Assembly (NCBI GenBank): GCA_047967505.1
Contig: CM106539.1
Source of the DNA: Dipteris shenzhenensis
Lineage: Eukaryota; Polypodiophyta; Polypodiopsida; Gleicheniales
Length of the DNA stretch: 64,000 bases
Reading direction: 5' to 3' (one strand)
The position numbers and the translations under genes are program-made. Of the stretch, positions 1-13,538 are shown piece by piece. Numbering within the stretch: position 1 is the first letter of the stretch; each line of letters opens with the position of its first letter. A model generated the notes under the pieces. The model made no database searches. It was not told the DNA's origin and was given only the letters and a program-made list of their open reading frames with translations.

Positions 1-1880
1 AGAAAATTCCAAACACTAAATCGCAATGCTAGCCCCCTCTACCCATGTTTATGGTCACCTAGCTTTCCGTCCCAATTTATTTGGGGGTGTAGACACAGGC
101 TGCTGAGCAAGCAAGCATGAATGAGTAGGATTAGTGAAGCTCTTCTATAGATTTTGTGTGGTCGATGTGCACTATACATTCCAAATCTTGTCCATGATTT
201 GACAGTGTTAGAGGAAATGGAATAGCATACCGTATTAGTATGTAGACACAGGTAGTTGAACAAGCAAGCAAGATTGAGTGAGCAACTCTGTATGGTAGAG
301 ATAGAGATGGGCCGATCGAGGGGACGAGGTTGAAGGGGTAGTCGTGGAGATGCATATTTGTGCTCTCCTAGCTCTCTCTCAGCTCTCCCCTCTCCTCTCT
401 CAACCTCTCCTGGCTCTCTCCCAGGCTCTCCCCTCGATCTATCTCTCTTTCTTTGCTCACCCACCTCCCCTCCATATAGTCTATCGACAGATTCTGCACA
501 GTTCGCCAACGCCTTTATTAATTCGCCATCTCCAAATTGCCCATTGCGCTTACGTTCATCCAACTTTCCACCATTATTATTAATTATGCTTAGGTTAATC
601 AGACTTTTGGTCCTCTATACCTAGCGTACTAATACTAATTGCCTTTTTTTCAACATTGTGGGCACCTATTCGATCATATATTGTTTTTCTTTTACGAAAG
701 ACATGAAGAACAACCTTATGTCGCCGTGGCTACACTTGTGCAATGTGGATTGATCCAACAGTCGTGTATTCTATCTCACAAAACAATGAAGGAACTCAGT
801 CCATGAAAAGCTCTCGATGACAAACCCCTCCTCTCAAGAACAAGAAGAGTAAGAATGCCTCAAAGGAGGGCTTACTGCCTTGATAAGAGTAAGGGATTTA
901 ACTCATGAAAGGAGTGTGAGCACCATAGGCTCTGGAGGATTTGGGGGAGAGGGGAGAGGGGGAAAGTAAGAGATAGCTAATTGGACACTAAGTTGCATTC
1001 CAACAAAAGTGAAAATATAGTCGTGGAACCCTCAAGGTTTTTTCCTATCTAGATCGTGCAATCTACACCATTCTCAAGGTTAGGGGTAGGTTTTTTGCCA
1101 TAAGCCTATCTAGATGGTGCAATTTACACCATGTTCAACAAAAATCTTAAATCAAAGTAGTCATCGATGTAGACCCTACTTCATAAAACAAGTGTGCACA
1201 AGAACTCACTCTGAGATCTGGGATACTAGGCAGCAGTAATCAGGAGCAAGATGTGCCAAAGTATATTTCACCTTATACAAAAGATACCTCGCACAAGTTG
1301 TTCACAACTCTTACAGTAGACCTACTGCTCATGTACCTCAGGGCGTGATCTAGATCTACTGTGAAACTGAGCAGAACTTAGTGTACCTCAGGGAAATCTA
1401 CCCTTTGCACTCGCTCTGCTGCATGCTCTCTATGAGTTTCAATGGCCTTTAGTAAGTGCTGTGCAAGTACCATTTCCAGGCTCTAGCCCCTAGCCCCTTA
1501 TGGGGCCTTTCTATAGGGAGGGGATAGTAGGCCCCCCCTTGAAACCAAGTGGTCTGTAAACTCTCCAATCTGTAAATGGCCGACTAGCAAGTGAATTCCA
1601 GATCGTCAGACTGCCTGCCGATTGCTGCTAGGCTACTTATGCCCCAACTACCCAAGTGCTTGGCCCTTTTATGGGCCCACACATAGCCATGGCCTACACT
1701 TCCACCACCTAAGCTTGCCCTAAACTTCTGCCTACACAGCTATCTTGGTAGCCCATCTTCTCCTAGATCTTGCTGCCATTTCCTGTAGCCAATCTCCATC
1801 TCTTCAAGCAACTTTGTTGTTACTTGCTATCAAAGCAAACATATTGCCTACAAGAACTCCCAATGGTGGATGCAAATGGC
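1..1880. other. Intergenic, no gene recognised
   Basis: No open frame here resembles a known protein. The sequence is AT-rich and ordinary. A CT-rich stretch lies at about 360-450, and a short imperfect duplication of a 'cctatctaga..gtgcaat.tacacca' phrase lies at about 1047-1135. Nothing else is supportable. Confidence 0.5.
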
Positions 1881-2255
1881 GATAGTGTCATTTATCACGG
1901 TCCTTCTCGTAGCAGTGGTACGAGAGATGCTCTATGTCATGTCGTAACCTCAAAACTTGCTTGGGCTGGCTACTTGTTGTGCCACTGGCTGTGGAACTAG
2001 ATATCTCCTGGGTCTTCTTATTAGGAGGCCCTTGGGAACTGGGTCCCCTATTCATGAGCTCAAGGAGCGAGCTCATCTTGTTGAGCTCAGTCACAGCCTT
2101 CACAGCTATTGATATTCTGCGACAGGGAAAGCTACTGAAACGTGGCAATCAGTGAGCTTGACGAGTCAGCTGAGACAAATGCTGCTGGACTAATTCGGAA
2201 GCAAAGCACTCTTGCAACCAAAATTGTCCGCTATCACTGTGCTCGACAAACAATG

Positions 2256-2727
2256 TCACACTTCGGAAGGCATAGAGTTGGCCTTCTCTTGATTACGCTG
2301 GCTTACAATGCAGGCCAACCGCCCTGCTCGCACAGCCACCTCAAGCTCATGATTGTATTCTACGCTCTTCGCCTGCTTCACGCTCGTTTCTGCACGCGCT
2401 GTCTTTCTTTGAGACTCCAAGTACCAATCCAATCTCTTCTCCTCTCCTCTCAGCAATGCCCATGCCGTGGTGAAGCCGCCAAAGATGCCGACGTCTGTGT
2501 CCAGCCGGTTGCCGGGGATGCAGCATTCCGTTGGATAGACGCTGGGAAGAACTTCCGAGTAAAATAATGGGATAGTCGGGTCACACGGAAGGAAAGGGCT
2601 ACGGGAGCCGGTTCCTTGGAGGAAACCGTGAAAGTGGCCAGCGCTCAGTAGGCCAGGAGCTGGTCGGTCCTCGGTTTCACCAGTTACAGATGACCATTGT
2701 CGGATTTCCGACTATTTGGGCACTTTT
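2256..2727 (-). CDS. Unidentified open segment, possible exon of an unknown gene
   Basis: The minus strand is open for about 156 codons between a TAG near 2724 and a TGA at 2256, in DNA more GC-rich than its surroundings. The predicted peptide has mixed composition, not low complexity. It has a Gly/Pro/Cys-rich first half (…CCIPGNRLDTDVGIFGGF…) and a charged, helix-prone second half (…RLDWYLESQRKTARAETS…). A GTAAGC donor-like site occurs near 2308 on this strand, so the segment could be an exon rather than a whole gene. No start codon is evident and I do not recognise the family. It may be a decayed gene or chance. Confidence 0.25.
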
Positions 2728-2798
2728 TGGCAATGTGTAATTTTCGTGGAGCGTCCAATTATCATCACCGATCGATGGACATCAAAACAGGGATTCAA

Positions 2799-2837
<39 letters not shown>

Positions 2838-3129
2838 CCCACACTTTTTTTAGAAAACCATTCCATTAAGAAAAATGTACATTCATACTGTCCCAAAGCG
2901 GAACAGCTAGCTCAAAACACTCATAGAAAACTTCCAACTCGCTAGAGGAAGTTCTCTCTCTCTCTCTCTCTCTCACACACTTTATTTTTGTGGTGAAAAC
3001 ACACACACACATGTGCACACACTCCACTCGAGTGCATGCACATGAAACATGGATACATGCTATGGGCATTAACAACACTCCCCCAAAGAACCCCACCACC
3101 TCCTTTTTTATTCCCAATGAGGGTACAAT

Positions 3130-3176
<47 letters not shown>

Positions 3177-3332
3177 GGCATGTACATGAATGTTGTTGAA
3201 GTAAGTGAGTGAGTGAGTGAGTGTGTGTGTGTCCACTGCTTTCGATTTTTTAGATTAGTTTTTTTCTGAGACTATTTTACATTGTTAAATTATTTTCTTA
3301 ATGTAAATATAGTGGTTTCACCCAAAAAAAAA

Positions 3333-3424
<92 letters not shown>
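2799..3424. repeat. Cluster of CT, CA, GT and GA microsatellites
   Basis: Four simple-sequence tracts fall within 630 bp: (CT)n(CA)n at 2799-2838, (CT)n at 2953-2974, (CT)n at 3131-3173, and a compound A11-(GT)14-(GA)~30 tract at 3324-3424. The frames encoding SLSLSL, RERERE or VCVCVC peptides here are microsatellite artefacts. Short T-runs followed by 'ccattaa'- and 'gtgaaaac'-type sequence flank two of the tracts. They resemble the LINE-tail junctions seen near 58.4 and 59.9 kb. Confidence 0.9.
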
Positions 3425-3427
<3 letters not shown>

Positions 3428-4211
3428 CACATTCCAAAATATGCACAATATTTATTCATTCTTTTGATCCAAAAACATAATCAAAGTGCCCTTGAAGCAA
3501 GTATTTGCAAGCACTATGCCTTCTTAGAATTTTGAAATCATGCGCTCCTCATTCATTAATTCTAAATTTTACGAGAAATGGACATGAAAAACATTAGGAG
3601 AGAGATCAGACTACTTCATTTAGTAATAAATTCTATTATGCAAGTTTGCTTTAGAAAACTAGGAAAGTCGATCTACGCCTTTTGTCTAATGACAAAAAGA
3701 TTCACCATAATACTCTAAGATTTTGCTTGTTTTCGATTATAGATAAAGTTGCCCACAAACAAATAACATTTAGCTTGCAAGGGAGAAGCCATACTTGATG
3801 ACAACGAAGGTCAAGGTTGTAGCATGTGATTGATGGCCTGATTAATTGCTTAGTCAACACTTTAAGCTTTGAACATTAAAGGCTCAAATGTTAGCCCTCA
3901 TCCATTAAGATCATGTGTGAGAGAGTGAATGGTAGAAAGGATGATTTGGTAATCTCTCAATGGGGGAGATTTCAACAATAGTATGCACATCGACGAAGGT
4001 ACAATTCTCTAGTTAGCAATGTACACTCTTACTGCCCCTCATGGGGGTACAAAACATGTGTGTTGTAAGGATTCACTAGATTGCAATATATGTCACGTGG
4101 GGTCAATAGCTCTCCCTTGGAAATCATTCACTTTCTAAAAAGGGATCGTGTTAAAGTTTTATGAGCCGCTTTATTGGAAATATCCAACCAAGCTAATGGC
4201 TCTAGTTATTT

Positions 4212-4388
4212 GCTGGAGGACTACCATCCAAAGGAAACAAGTTTGAGTAAAGTATAACACTACAAAGTTGATTTTATGTGAATTTAAAAGCAAATTTGAA
4301 AACAAATCAAGGATGCACAACAAGTAAATTTAAGGACATAACATCATGTATGGAACATTGACCATCCTGAGGGTATCGTTGCATCACC

Positions 4389-4446
<58 letters not shown>

Positions 4447-4887
4447 AATTGGCAAAGGAGTAGATGAGTTGAGTCTATGCCAAATTGTAGATATGTTATT
4501 TGCACCTCATCACTCTTTGTTGTAATAGCAAAGAGTGAATAAATCTACATAGAGAGACTAAATGGGAGGAAAACAATATCTTGATCAGCAAAGAGTGACG
4601 AGGTGCAAATAACAAACCTACAATTTGGCATAGACTCAACTCATCTATTCCTTTGCCAATGGGATCTCTCTCTCTCTCTCTCTTATCATTTTGGTGATGA
4701 TAGTGACAGCACCCTCGCTTTTTGTCTAGCATAGTCATCCTTCCATTCATCATGTTATGTCTCCATTTCTTTGTCATGCCTTGTTGATTTGTTTTCAAAG
4801 TTGCTTTAATTTTTTCTCATAAAATCAACTTTGCAATGCTATACTTTACTCAAACTTATTTATGCTAAGATGGGAGTCCTCTAGAGC
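4212..4887. repeat. Large imperfect inverted repeat (foldback) with a GA/TC tract in each arm
   Basis: Left arm 4212-4520 reads as the reverse complement of right arm 4588-4887, with about 67 bp of spacer. Matching landmarks in order are 'gaggact.ccatc', 'aagtttgagtaaagtat', 'caaagttgattttatg', 'ttgaaaacaaatcaa', 'gacataaca', 'catcaccaaaatga', the GA tract, 'ttggcaaagga.tagatgagt' and 'tatttgcacctc'. The GA tract is about 49 bp in the left arm (4394-4442) but only about 15 bp in the right (4669-4683), so the microsatellite changed length after the inversion. There is no coding capacity. It could be a MITE-like foldback element or an inverted segmental duplication. Confidence 0.85.
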
Positions 4888-5046
4888 AAAGATCAGGAGC
4901 CATTATCTTTTTAAAAAAAATCAAGCCATTATCTTATCTTGGTTGATGAATACTTTACTTGAACTTATTTCTTCCAGATGGAGCAAAGATCAAGAGCCAT
5001 TATCTTTTCTTTTTCAAAAAGAGAGCCATTATCTTATCTTGGCTGG
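4862..5046 (+). repeat. Short diverged direct duplication beside the foldback
   Basis: The phrase 'tactttact.aacttatt…gcaaagatcaggagccattatctt' at about 4849-4912 recurs at about 4951-5007 and partly again at 5024-5046. This extends the duplicated material of the neighbouring inverted repeat into a direct repeat. Confidence 0.6.
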
Positions 5047-5049
5047 TGA

Positions 5050-7215
5050 ATACCTAAAAATTTTGGTTCACGTGATTAGGAAGATATAGGGTCTATTCAA
5101 GTACTTGAGGAGGCCTTTTGAATTGTTTCCTTACAATATATCTTGGTGATAGGGTAGAAATATGAAAATCAAAGGGTAAATTGAGAGGAGGTTTGAATCC
5201 CTCCCAAGGCATGTCTTTTCCTAGTCTGATTTTATAATAGCTAGCTCTGAGTTGTTTCCTCCATCTTTTATGCATGAAGGTCATGCCTATGAATGACAAT
5301 GCAAAAGAGAAAAGTGGAGTATAGATGTGGAACTCAGTGGATCCCTCTAAACTTTCACTTTCCCCTTTTCTACGAAGTAGTTGGCAAATCATTTTCATTG
5401 TCACCCTTATCCCTATAACTTAGGGCCAAGTCAAAAGTTGAGCAACTTAGAAGTTATTTCTTCAAAATTTGGACGTATATTTTGAACTTAATGGAGGGGA
5501 GGACGCTTATGTAGGCTAGAAGAAATTGATCCCAAGCATCCCATTTAGTCAGAAAATGAAATTTTATCCCTTATTGGTAAAGCATGTGATGTGCCTCAGC
5601 TTTTACACTATGCCATGACCGGCCATGATCTAGGAGGTTATCATATCAAAGAAAGTCTATTATTTGACCAACTACTTTTAGGATGATGCTAGGTGGGGAC
5701 TTCCTTTTCCATCAAATGACAAAGTTGGAGAGTGGGTGGGGGAATCAAAATAACTTCATCATCTGTACAATCTTTCCCATATGTGATTACCAATGTGAAT
5801 CACTCAATGTAAAGCACTTTCAAATTGCATTAACAAATTGCACAACATCATGTGCGGATAAACATTTTTAACATTCATCAATTGAAAGAGTGGTGACAAC
5901 TAGCTATTTACAATAGAGGTTGAGTGCAATGAGTATTTCATCGTAATCCTTAATAGAATGTATTGGTAATTAGAAGTACATCTCAGGGTGGCTAATGCCA
6001 AGTCAATAGTAATAGAACATAGTTGCCAATTTGCTCCATCACTAAGCACCAAATTAATCACATCCTAATGAAGCTTGCCAACATGTCCTTGCAATATCAT
6101 CACAATAACATGTGTGGTCCATGCACATTAATACTTAGCAATAGTTCCTTGTTTGATGTTGGAAATTCAATAGGTGAACATGGATGGGACATGGTTTTTA
6201 TGATGTCTAAGTCACATTAATATGTAGCATTTTAAAAATTCACTCTTAAGACAGTTCCTCAGCCTAGAAGCTGAAAAATTATGAATGAATGAGGAAGCCC
6301 ACATGCTTGTACTAGTTTGACGAGCACCATACATGTCGTAGATGGGAGTGACTTGATCCAATGAACATAGAAAAATCTTGGGAGACACTTTATCAAGGAT
6401 TGCTCATTGAAAATATACATCTAGTTACATACTGGAGTACGCTTTCAAAACCTTACAATCAGATATCTTCCTTAGCCTTCATGAAGCCCCAACACCTAGT
6501 ATTTGGGAGTGATTTTCTAGGACTCGACCATGCACATGTGGATGCATGCACAAGCGTGCTTGCGTGCATGTGCAAAAATGCATGCATGCATGCACGCACA
6601 CACACACCCATGTGTGCACGCCTCTCTTAGACTCATCTTTTCAAGTGACCATAAGAGTGCTTCCAATGCTATATTAGGGGGAGTGATTGGAAGGATGCTC
6701 AAGTTGATCTGGAAGTAAGTATGGTTGAGGCATATGTGATCAACTAATGGTAGAATTTGAGGAAACTACAATATATCACCATACATAACTATCAAGGCCC
6801 TATATCCCCATATGTGCATTCTGGATCTACATAACCCACTTCACCTTAATCAAATGAAGGATCGTGTCTACCTAGCCCAAAATCATTCTTTAAGAAGTAG
6901 CCCATTTTTTTTTGGGCAAAGTAGAGTATTTAACATGTTTGATGCTATCAAAATGATATAAGAGGTTTAGTTATGTGAGAATAGGTAATGAACCAAAAAG
7001 CTAAAAAGGGAGAGTTAACATCTTCCATGGTTGTGGCCTCCCACCTTGTTGGTTTTGGTGGAGGTATTGATGTTTCTCTTTGGCTTGATGGCTAGGTCGA
7101 TGGCTTATTGACATGTATGGACAACATGGTGCATCTAGTGGATTAAGAAAACACAGTGAGAATTAAAGCATCTACAAGAAACACAAAACTAGTTCTTTCA
7201 AGTCAAATGTTTCAA
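5050..7215. other. Intergenic, no gene recognised
   Basis: AT-rich DNA with only short frames lacking protein-like features. One alternating purine/pyrimidine tract is described separately (6524-6620). Nothing else is supported. Confidence 0.5.
6524..6620. repeat. Alternating purine-pyrimidine tract (TGCA/CACA-rich)
   Basis: About 95 bp made mostly of alternating CA, TG, GC and CG dinucleotides, including runs of tgca and cacacaca. Such sequence can adopt Z-DNA under supercoiling (established biophysics). No gene context is visible. A shorter similar tract lies at 11776-11822. Confidence 0.6.
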
Positions 7216-7221
7216 AGCATT

Positions 7222-7372
7222 CTAGTCTCACTTGAACTTAAGGACTACACCACTTACGGTAATATATTATGATATCTGAAAGGAAAAGTATCTTTTCCCA
7301 ATCTCACTTGAACTTAAGAACTACACCACATACTAATATATTATGATAATTGAAAGGAAAATGATCTTTTCC
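7222..7372 (+). repeat. Two-copy tandem repeat, unit about 78 bp
   Basis: Two adjacent imperfect copies share 'tctcacttgaacttaag.actacacca' and 'taatatattatgat…gaaaggaaaa..atcttttcc'. The copies are at about 7222-7297 and 7299-7372. Confidence 0.75.
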
Positions 7373-7611
7373 AAATTCCTTCTCACAATTCTATAGGTGA
7401 TGAAAATGGTGAGGAAAATTCGACTCTCTACTTTGGAACCTATCTACCTATTACCATGTATAGCTAGCCATAACAGGCATGATTTCTTCTCTAGTAGTTC
7501 CTTATACCAAAATTTTCTAAACTTTATCATTCATTGGGCTTGATTTTATGTTTGAACCATTTTCTTTTTAGCTTATCATTAGGGATTCTCTATGTGAGGT
7601 CAAAGCGATTT

Positions 7612-7725
7612 AAAGAATTAGACTATGATTAGGTGACTACTATTGTTAAAGAATTAGACTATGATTAAAGAATTGGACTATGGTTAAAGAATTAGACTAT
7701 GATTAGGTGACTACTATTGTTTCAC
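7612..7725 (+). repeat. Short tandem repeat of 'aaagaattagactatgatta'
   Basis: Four copies of an 18-20 bp phrase (aaagaatt.gactatg.tta) occur in 110 bp. Two are followed by an identical 'ggtgactactattgtt' extension, so a longer unit of about 40 bp was also duplicated. Confidence 0.75.
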
Positions 7726-7739
7726 CATCCTTGTAATTC

Positions 7740-10700
7740 CTCCATCAAAGTCAAATGATTTTGTGCCTCTTATCTTGGAGAGTAGCCTTGTCAAATTTGT
7801 TATGCTTAATATGGTTGTGACCCCCTCCCCATGGTAAGGTCCTTGTGCTTACAAAGAATCTCAGTTTCAAATCAGAGCCACTGATGAATACTGACCCACG
7901 AGAAGTACAAGAAGAAATACATATAATTTTCTGTGAATGCCACATGTATCATCCATGTGAAAGTGATGGAACACAAAATTTGCACTTGCCTTTGTGGGGG
8001 AAATAGTTGTTACAAGAACCATGAGAACAAAGACCCCTGTAAAACTGTGACAAGAACCATCTTGTTTAACCCATAGCTCCTTATTAATAATAATTTTGTT
8101 TCAAAATGTGATGGAAAGCAAAATCACATCATTGGCTATGAAGGTACCCTTCTTTCTGGTGAAGCCTTTCAAACTCAGCCCTTTAAGTGATCTGTTCACC
8201 TATAAACCCATAGGAGGTATTGAGGACATATACAGCTTCCAAATTGCTTTGATTATTCCCTTTTATGATGCTTTGGATCTATCCTTCTTTAATGCATGTT
8301 CTCACATACTAACCAATTTTTGGATGGGTTCCAACATGAGATGACATGTGTAATAGGTATTTAAGTAAATGTTCCCTTTGCTGTAGCATGTGAAAGTCCG
8401 AATAATATATAAAATTTGGTTTTAAATTTCTTAAATATCCACTTACAACAGCACTTCTTGATCACTTAAAGCACCATTGATGAGCCTAAAAATCACAACT
8501 TTAGAGATTATATAACAAACCTTAGTGTATTATAATGGTAAGAGTCTTTGACTTCCTAATATATATATCAGCTAGATTGTTGTCCTTGGTATGTTTATTG
8601 ATAATCTCACTCTATCTCCAAGACTTTGTATCCCCTTTATTTCCCCCTTCTTGAGTTTATCATAAATAAGCAGCCTACAAAATTGATAGCTATAATAAAA
8701 GGAAGGGGTAAAAAGGGCATCCTTTTTTAATGGACCTTTCCTAAGTAAATGGATAATGAGGTTATTAGTTTGATCAATTTTGTCTTTATCATTGGTTTGA
8801 AAACTCAATTTCAATAATGTTTTCCCTTTAGCCATTTTTAGTGCTGCTTGCTTAAGTTCGTCAACTATCAAATTTTTTCTTAGATAGTTATTGTCATAGG
8901 TGGAGACTATGATTACTCCCTCTCATCACTTATTTTGTCAACTCCTTTGTCAATTAGTTTGTCAAGTGAAGCGTATTTCCTCTCCAAAAATAGTTTTCTA
9001 AGTATTGTTTAACAAATTGCATGATTTCCTTGACTAAAGAGTGAAGCCTCGCTTTGTGGTTGGGAAACCAGCTTTCTCTTATTGTATCCTTTTTCCAACT
9101 TATTTGAACTGGGACTCATTTCATGTGTCCCTTATCCAACCCACCATCCTTGAAATTCATTTCTACAACTTAAGGATCAGTTCCTCTCTTAATGCTCATT
9201 AAGGATCTGTTCCTATCTTAATGTTCATTCCCTGCTCATTAAATTTAAGAAAATCCCTTTGAGCTTCACGATGCTTCTTTCGATTTTTGGTCTCCAAGAC
9301 TTGAAATTGACTCTCAAGATTTTGTATCTAACTTGAGCAACCTCCCTTCCTATTGATTTGGGATCTTGCCATTGCACCTTAGGGTTTCTTCTTTATGACC
9401 TGCTTTGAACCACAAGGGTATGCATTCTCTTTGACTTCTATCAAAATCAACTGAAAGGGGATTATGATTTGACAAAGGAACTAAGTTGAAGGTTTTGCAT
9501 CTAACTTCAAAGATGTGTCTACAGCATCTTTGGTTGCGATGGATTGGTCCCCAATTCATGCAAGAGGTAGTGCCACACCAATATCAACTACTGCATGTGC
9601 AAAGGCTCACTATCAGCAAAGTGTATCTAAAAAACAAATACAAGAGAACAAAAAGAGAGATTTTATTTAATCACAAGATGAAAGAAGAATCCAAGGAAAC
9701 AATTACATGGAAATTGGCACAATGAAGAAGGTGGAACAATGGATCAAAATGCCTTGGCTGTGCATGTAGAGATTCTAGTGTATTAAGACCAGTGTATTAA
9801 GACCCTATAACTTTCGAGGTTTAATTGTTACACCTCTAAAATCAACACATGTAGAGACAATGCAAGAAAGTGCTCCATAATGCACCATAGCCAAAGGACT
9901 TATGCCAATGTTACATTTTTATGATGCTTATGGTCAAAGCTATCCCCTTAAAATCATACTTCATAACTTTTCTCAACTTTAGCACTTGTGAATTTAATAA
10001 ATAGCATGTCATTAGGACATACAACAAAGGTAAAAGTCTAGTGAAGTAAATAAGAGCATCCTAGGAAAGATTCCTATGAGTGTAGCAATGAGTATACCAA
10101 GCCAAATAGAGATATTGATATGAGGGTGGCAATAAGTAGATCAATATTAGTAGCAATGAGTAGATCAAGACAAAGCAAATGAGCCATCAATCCATAAGTA
10201 AAATATTAAGGGGGGAAAGAGCTAGAAGATGAAAAGAGACAAGGATGCTTCATAGGATAGAGAGATTGCTACATTTTGTCACCATGAAAGGAGGCCCTCC
10301 TTTTACATGCACTCATAATCGCATGCCGCTCTCCCCAGTCTTTTATCTCAATCAAATTTTCCAACTTCTTTTCACCCTCTATCATGTGTTCCTTTCCCTC
10401 AACTAGAGACAACTAAATGATAGTTTTACTTTTGGAAGGTTTTGGTACATGCTTATAACACTTCCTTATGATTATATAATTGGAAGTAATGTCATAGTCT
10501 AATTTGACAATGGTGCTCATGCCATGTCAAATCATATCATCTCAAATCACAAACCATGTAATCTATGCCCAAATCTAAGGTCATATACGGTTTAACTTTT
10601 TTTCTCATTCAAACACGTGTATCCCAAATAGTGCCATATGCCGATTTTTGATAGTGATAGAATTAATCTTAATGATCCAACTAGTGCTATGTGTCAAGTT

Positions 10701-11120
10701 TTCATAGTGAACAGAATCAATCACTTGTTTTTGTTTGAAATTGAACCCAAATGTGTGTTTGTATGCACATGTGCTTGTGTGTGTTCATTTGAGATGTACA
10801 TCCTCATGGTGTAAACCACAATGTACATTAATAGACATGCCTAATGTCCTTATTCTTTAAATACTTCAAAATTTGAAGCCTTTACCTTTAAAATCCCTTG
10901 AGCCTCCTCCCTAACTAATCATTTGAATATCTTGAGGATACGTATGCTTACTATGTGAAATATCTTGAGCAGACATAGGCTTAGTTCTAAATTTGTAAAA
11001 TATGCTCTCACATTTAGCATATGGATAAAGAATAAACTATGATTGATCAAGGTTTACCCTTTGATGCTCTTCTAAAATGGTAAAGATATGCTTTGGCCAA
11101 GGATTACCTTTTGCAATAGA
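7740..11120. other. Intergenic, no gene recognised
   Basis: AT-rich sequence. The longest frames (for example 8572-8871, minus) have no recognisable domains. A short local duplication ('taaggatc.gttcct.tcttaatg.tcatt') lies at 9171-9232. No RNA gene, transposon end or promoter could be supported. Confidence 0.5.
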
Positions 11121-11129
11121 AAACTATAT

Positions 11130-11202
11130 TGACTTGTAAATATTTTGTGGATCTCATCATCATTGGCCATGACTTGTAAATATTTTGTGGATCTCATCAC
11201 AT
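11130..11202 (+). repeat. Two-copy direct repeat, unit about 40 bp
   Basis: 'gacttgtaaatattttgtgg' followed by 'atctcatca' appears twice at a spacing of about 40 bp. The duplication is near perfect and looks recent. Confidence 0.75.
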
Positions 11203-12632
11203 GTGCCATTTTAGAAGGGAATATTTGCCATTGCTACATGAATAAAGAGAATACATTAAAAGAATGGAATTTATATAGCTTAGATGTATTATAAACAAAA
11301 GTCTCAACCTAAGGTATTTACAAATGAATAAAAAGCCCAACAAACATCTAAAGCTTTGCATATTACGAGATTTACTTATATAAATTACACACTTTTCTTG
11401 GGATAAGAAATGAACCATGTAAGGGAAAACTGAATTAATGTTTAGGAAGAAGAGGGAAGCATAAGGAGATTTGTAAATGATCATTGTAAACAAGCCACAT
11501 TAACACAATACATCAAAAGACACGAGTAGAATATGCCAAAAAGCATGTTTCACTGTGCCTTGTAATTGTCGAGACCGTATGAACTACCACTAGACACTAG
11601 AATGTACTTATAACAAAAAAATCACAAGCTAAAGTATTTAGACACCACATTTTATGATTAATGAATGATTTCCTATGAAACTTAAGAGCATACATATTTG
11701 AGGGAGGTATGTCCTTTGCAGATTCCTTTTCTTAAAATTACACCCTAACAAGCGATTGAAGCTACAATATTTTGTAAGTGTGCATATGTGTGTGGATGTA
11801 CACATGCGCGCACACACATAGTGCTTGTGCATCCACAAAGTGAAGAGCAATTTCTATACCATCTTTACAAGGTGAATCTGTCACTATAAATGAGTTGTAA
11901 CCTTGTTTACTTATGAGTTGTTCATCAAAATCGTGAATGACCCTGATATGGTAAAGACCTAAACAAGTGTTTTAGCCTTGCTATACGGTGGGACATGGAA
12001 AAAAGTGTGAAGTAGTTGCTTGGGTAAATGCACTTTAAGACAACTTTTTGACATGGAATAAGAGCGTGATAAAGTTATTTTGCTCCATTAATTGATTGCA
12101 TGTCCCACATGTGGGAGCCATAATCTTTACCCCCATGCTTCCATCTCTGTTGACACCCTTTTAACTTTTCAAACCTCTAATCTATATTCCTCACTCCTCC
12201 ATCTCTATGGCCAATAAGTAGACTTTAGTTTTTGAGAGTGTTCAGTTAATCCCATCAGTTCGTACCAATAACTTCCCTTTGATGCTCTCTTAATCTTTAA
12301 TTTTACATTCTATGCAATATTCCTAGCATCTTTTCATATTTGGAACTCTGTCTTCTAGGAGAGTTCATTTAAAAACATTTTTTCTAGTTTAAGTTACCTT
12401 CACCCTCTTGAACGAGTCCTCGTTGTATTTGCACCCACATAAAGGACTATACAACCCTTAAGTGAGGGCAAGCCAACTATGTGAGCATATTTTTGGGCTT
12501 GCACTAGTCCCCAACCAAATCGCTTATGGATTCTTATGGAGCTACCATGTTTTACATGGCTCTTGGAGTCAAGGAAAAATACCAATGACCCAAACTTGAG
12601 AACGAGAAACCAATGCTTATACTAATAGGCCA

Positions 12633-12673
12633 ACACACACACACACACACACACGCACGCACGCACGTGGATG

Positions 12674-12724
<51 letters not shown>
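12633..12724 (+). repeat. Compound microsatellite (CA)n(CGCA)n…(GA)n
   Basis: A (CA) tract grades into CGCA units, then 'cgtggatgtg', then about 48 bp of GA. The pattern of a CA tract joined to a GA tract matches 3324-3424. Confidence 0.9.
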
Positions 12725-12727
<3 letters not shown>

Positions 12728-13538
12728 TCTTTTTGGTGCATGTTTAAAAAACTCCAATGTTCTCCTTAACCAATAATTTTTTAGAGAGAACACTTGAATC
12801 GCACGAATGCCTTATTGTGTCAACTAGCTGACCTAGGAGTTCGAGTCGATGATGATGACAATAAAGTAGTTTTTCTCTCCAGTGTACAATAAAATAGTAA
12901 AAATCTTGCATGTAAATGCTGATATAATGATGGACAAGATGATTGCAACACACTTGGATGAGGAACATCGTCAGAAATAGGTTATAGATGAAGACAAAGC
13001 ATATGCATGCAACTCTTTAAAAGGGAATATGACTCAAACCAAGATGTGTGTTGGAGTGTCAGGTGATGTGTTGCTAATCACTCCTTAAGAAGTTATCCCT
13101 ATTGTGAGCACGTATGATGTGTCAACTCCCCTGCATCGAGAGTAGGAAGCGGGCAGGCGAGCGAGCTATGGGGAATGATATTAGGAGCAAGGTTTGTTTG
13201 TTGGTAGTATAGTCCTAATCACGTAATGCATGGTGTGCTACTGAAGGAGGAAGAAGATATAATATAATATTGGAGCTTCAGAAGACATAAGCTTAGAAAT
13301 ATCTTGAGAAGGTATTAAGCAAGGCAGGAGGGAGAGGATGATACTTAAGGCCTTATGACATTGTGGTAGTTTTGTAAGTTCAATGCTAAGGTGGCATGTG
13401 GTGCCCCACCTTTGTTACCCATTTTTGAATTTGAGGGTTGAAAATGACATAAAATTCACACCTTCCACATTATGATATTTAACATGGAGAATTAGTTTTT
13501 CCTATAAAACCCTTTTTCCACCATGTCATTAGGGCTTA

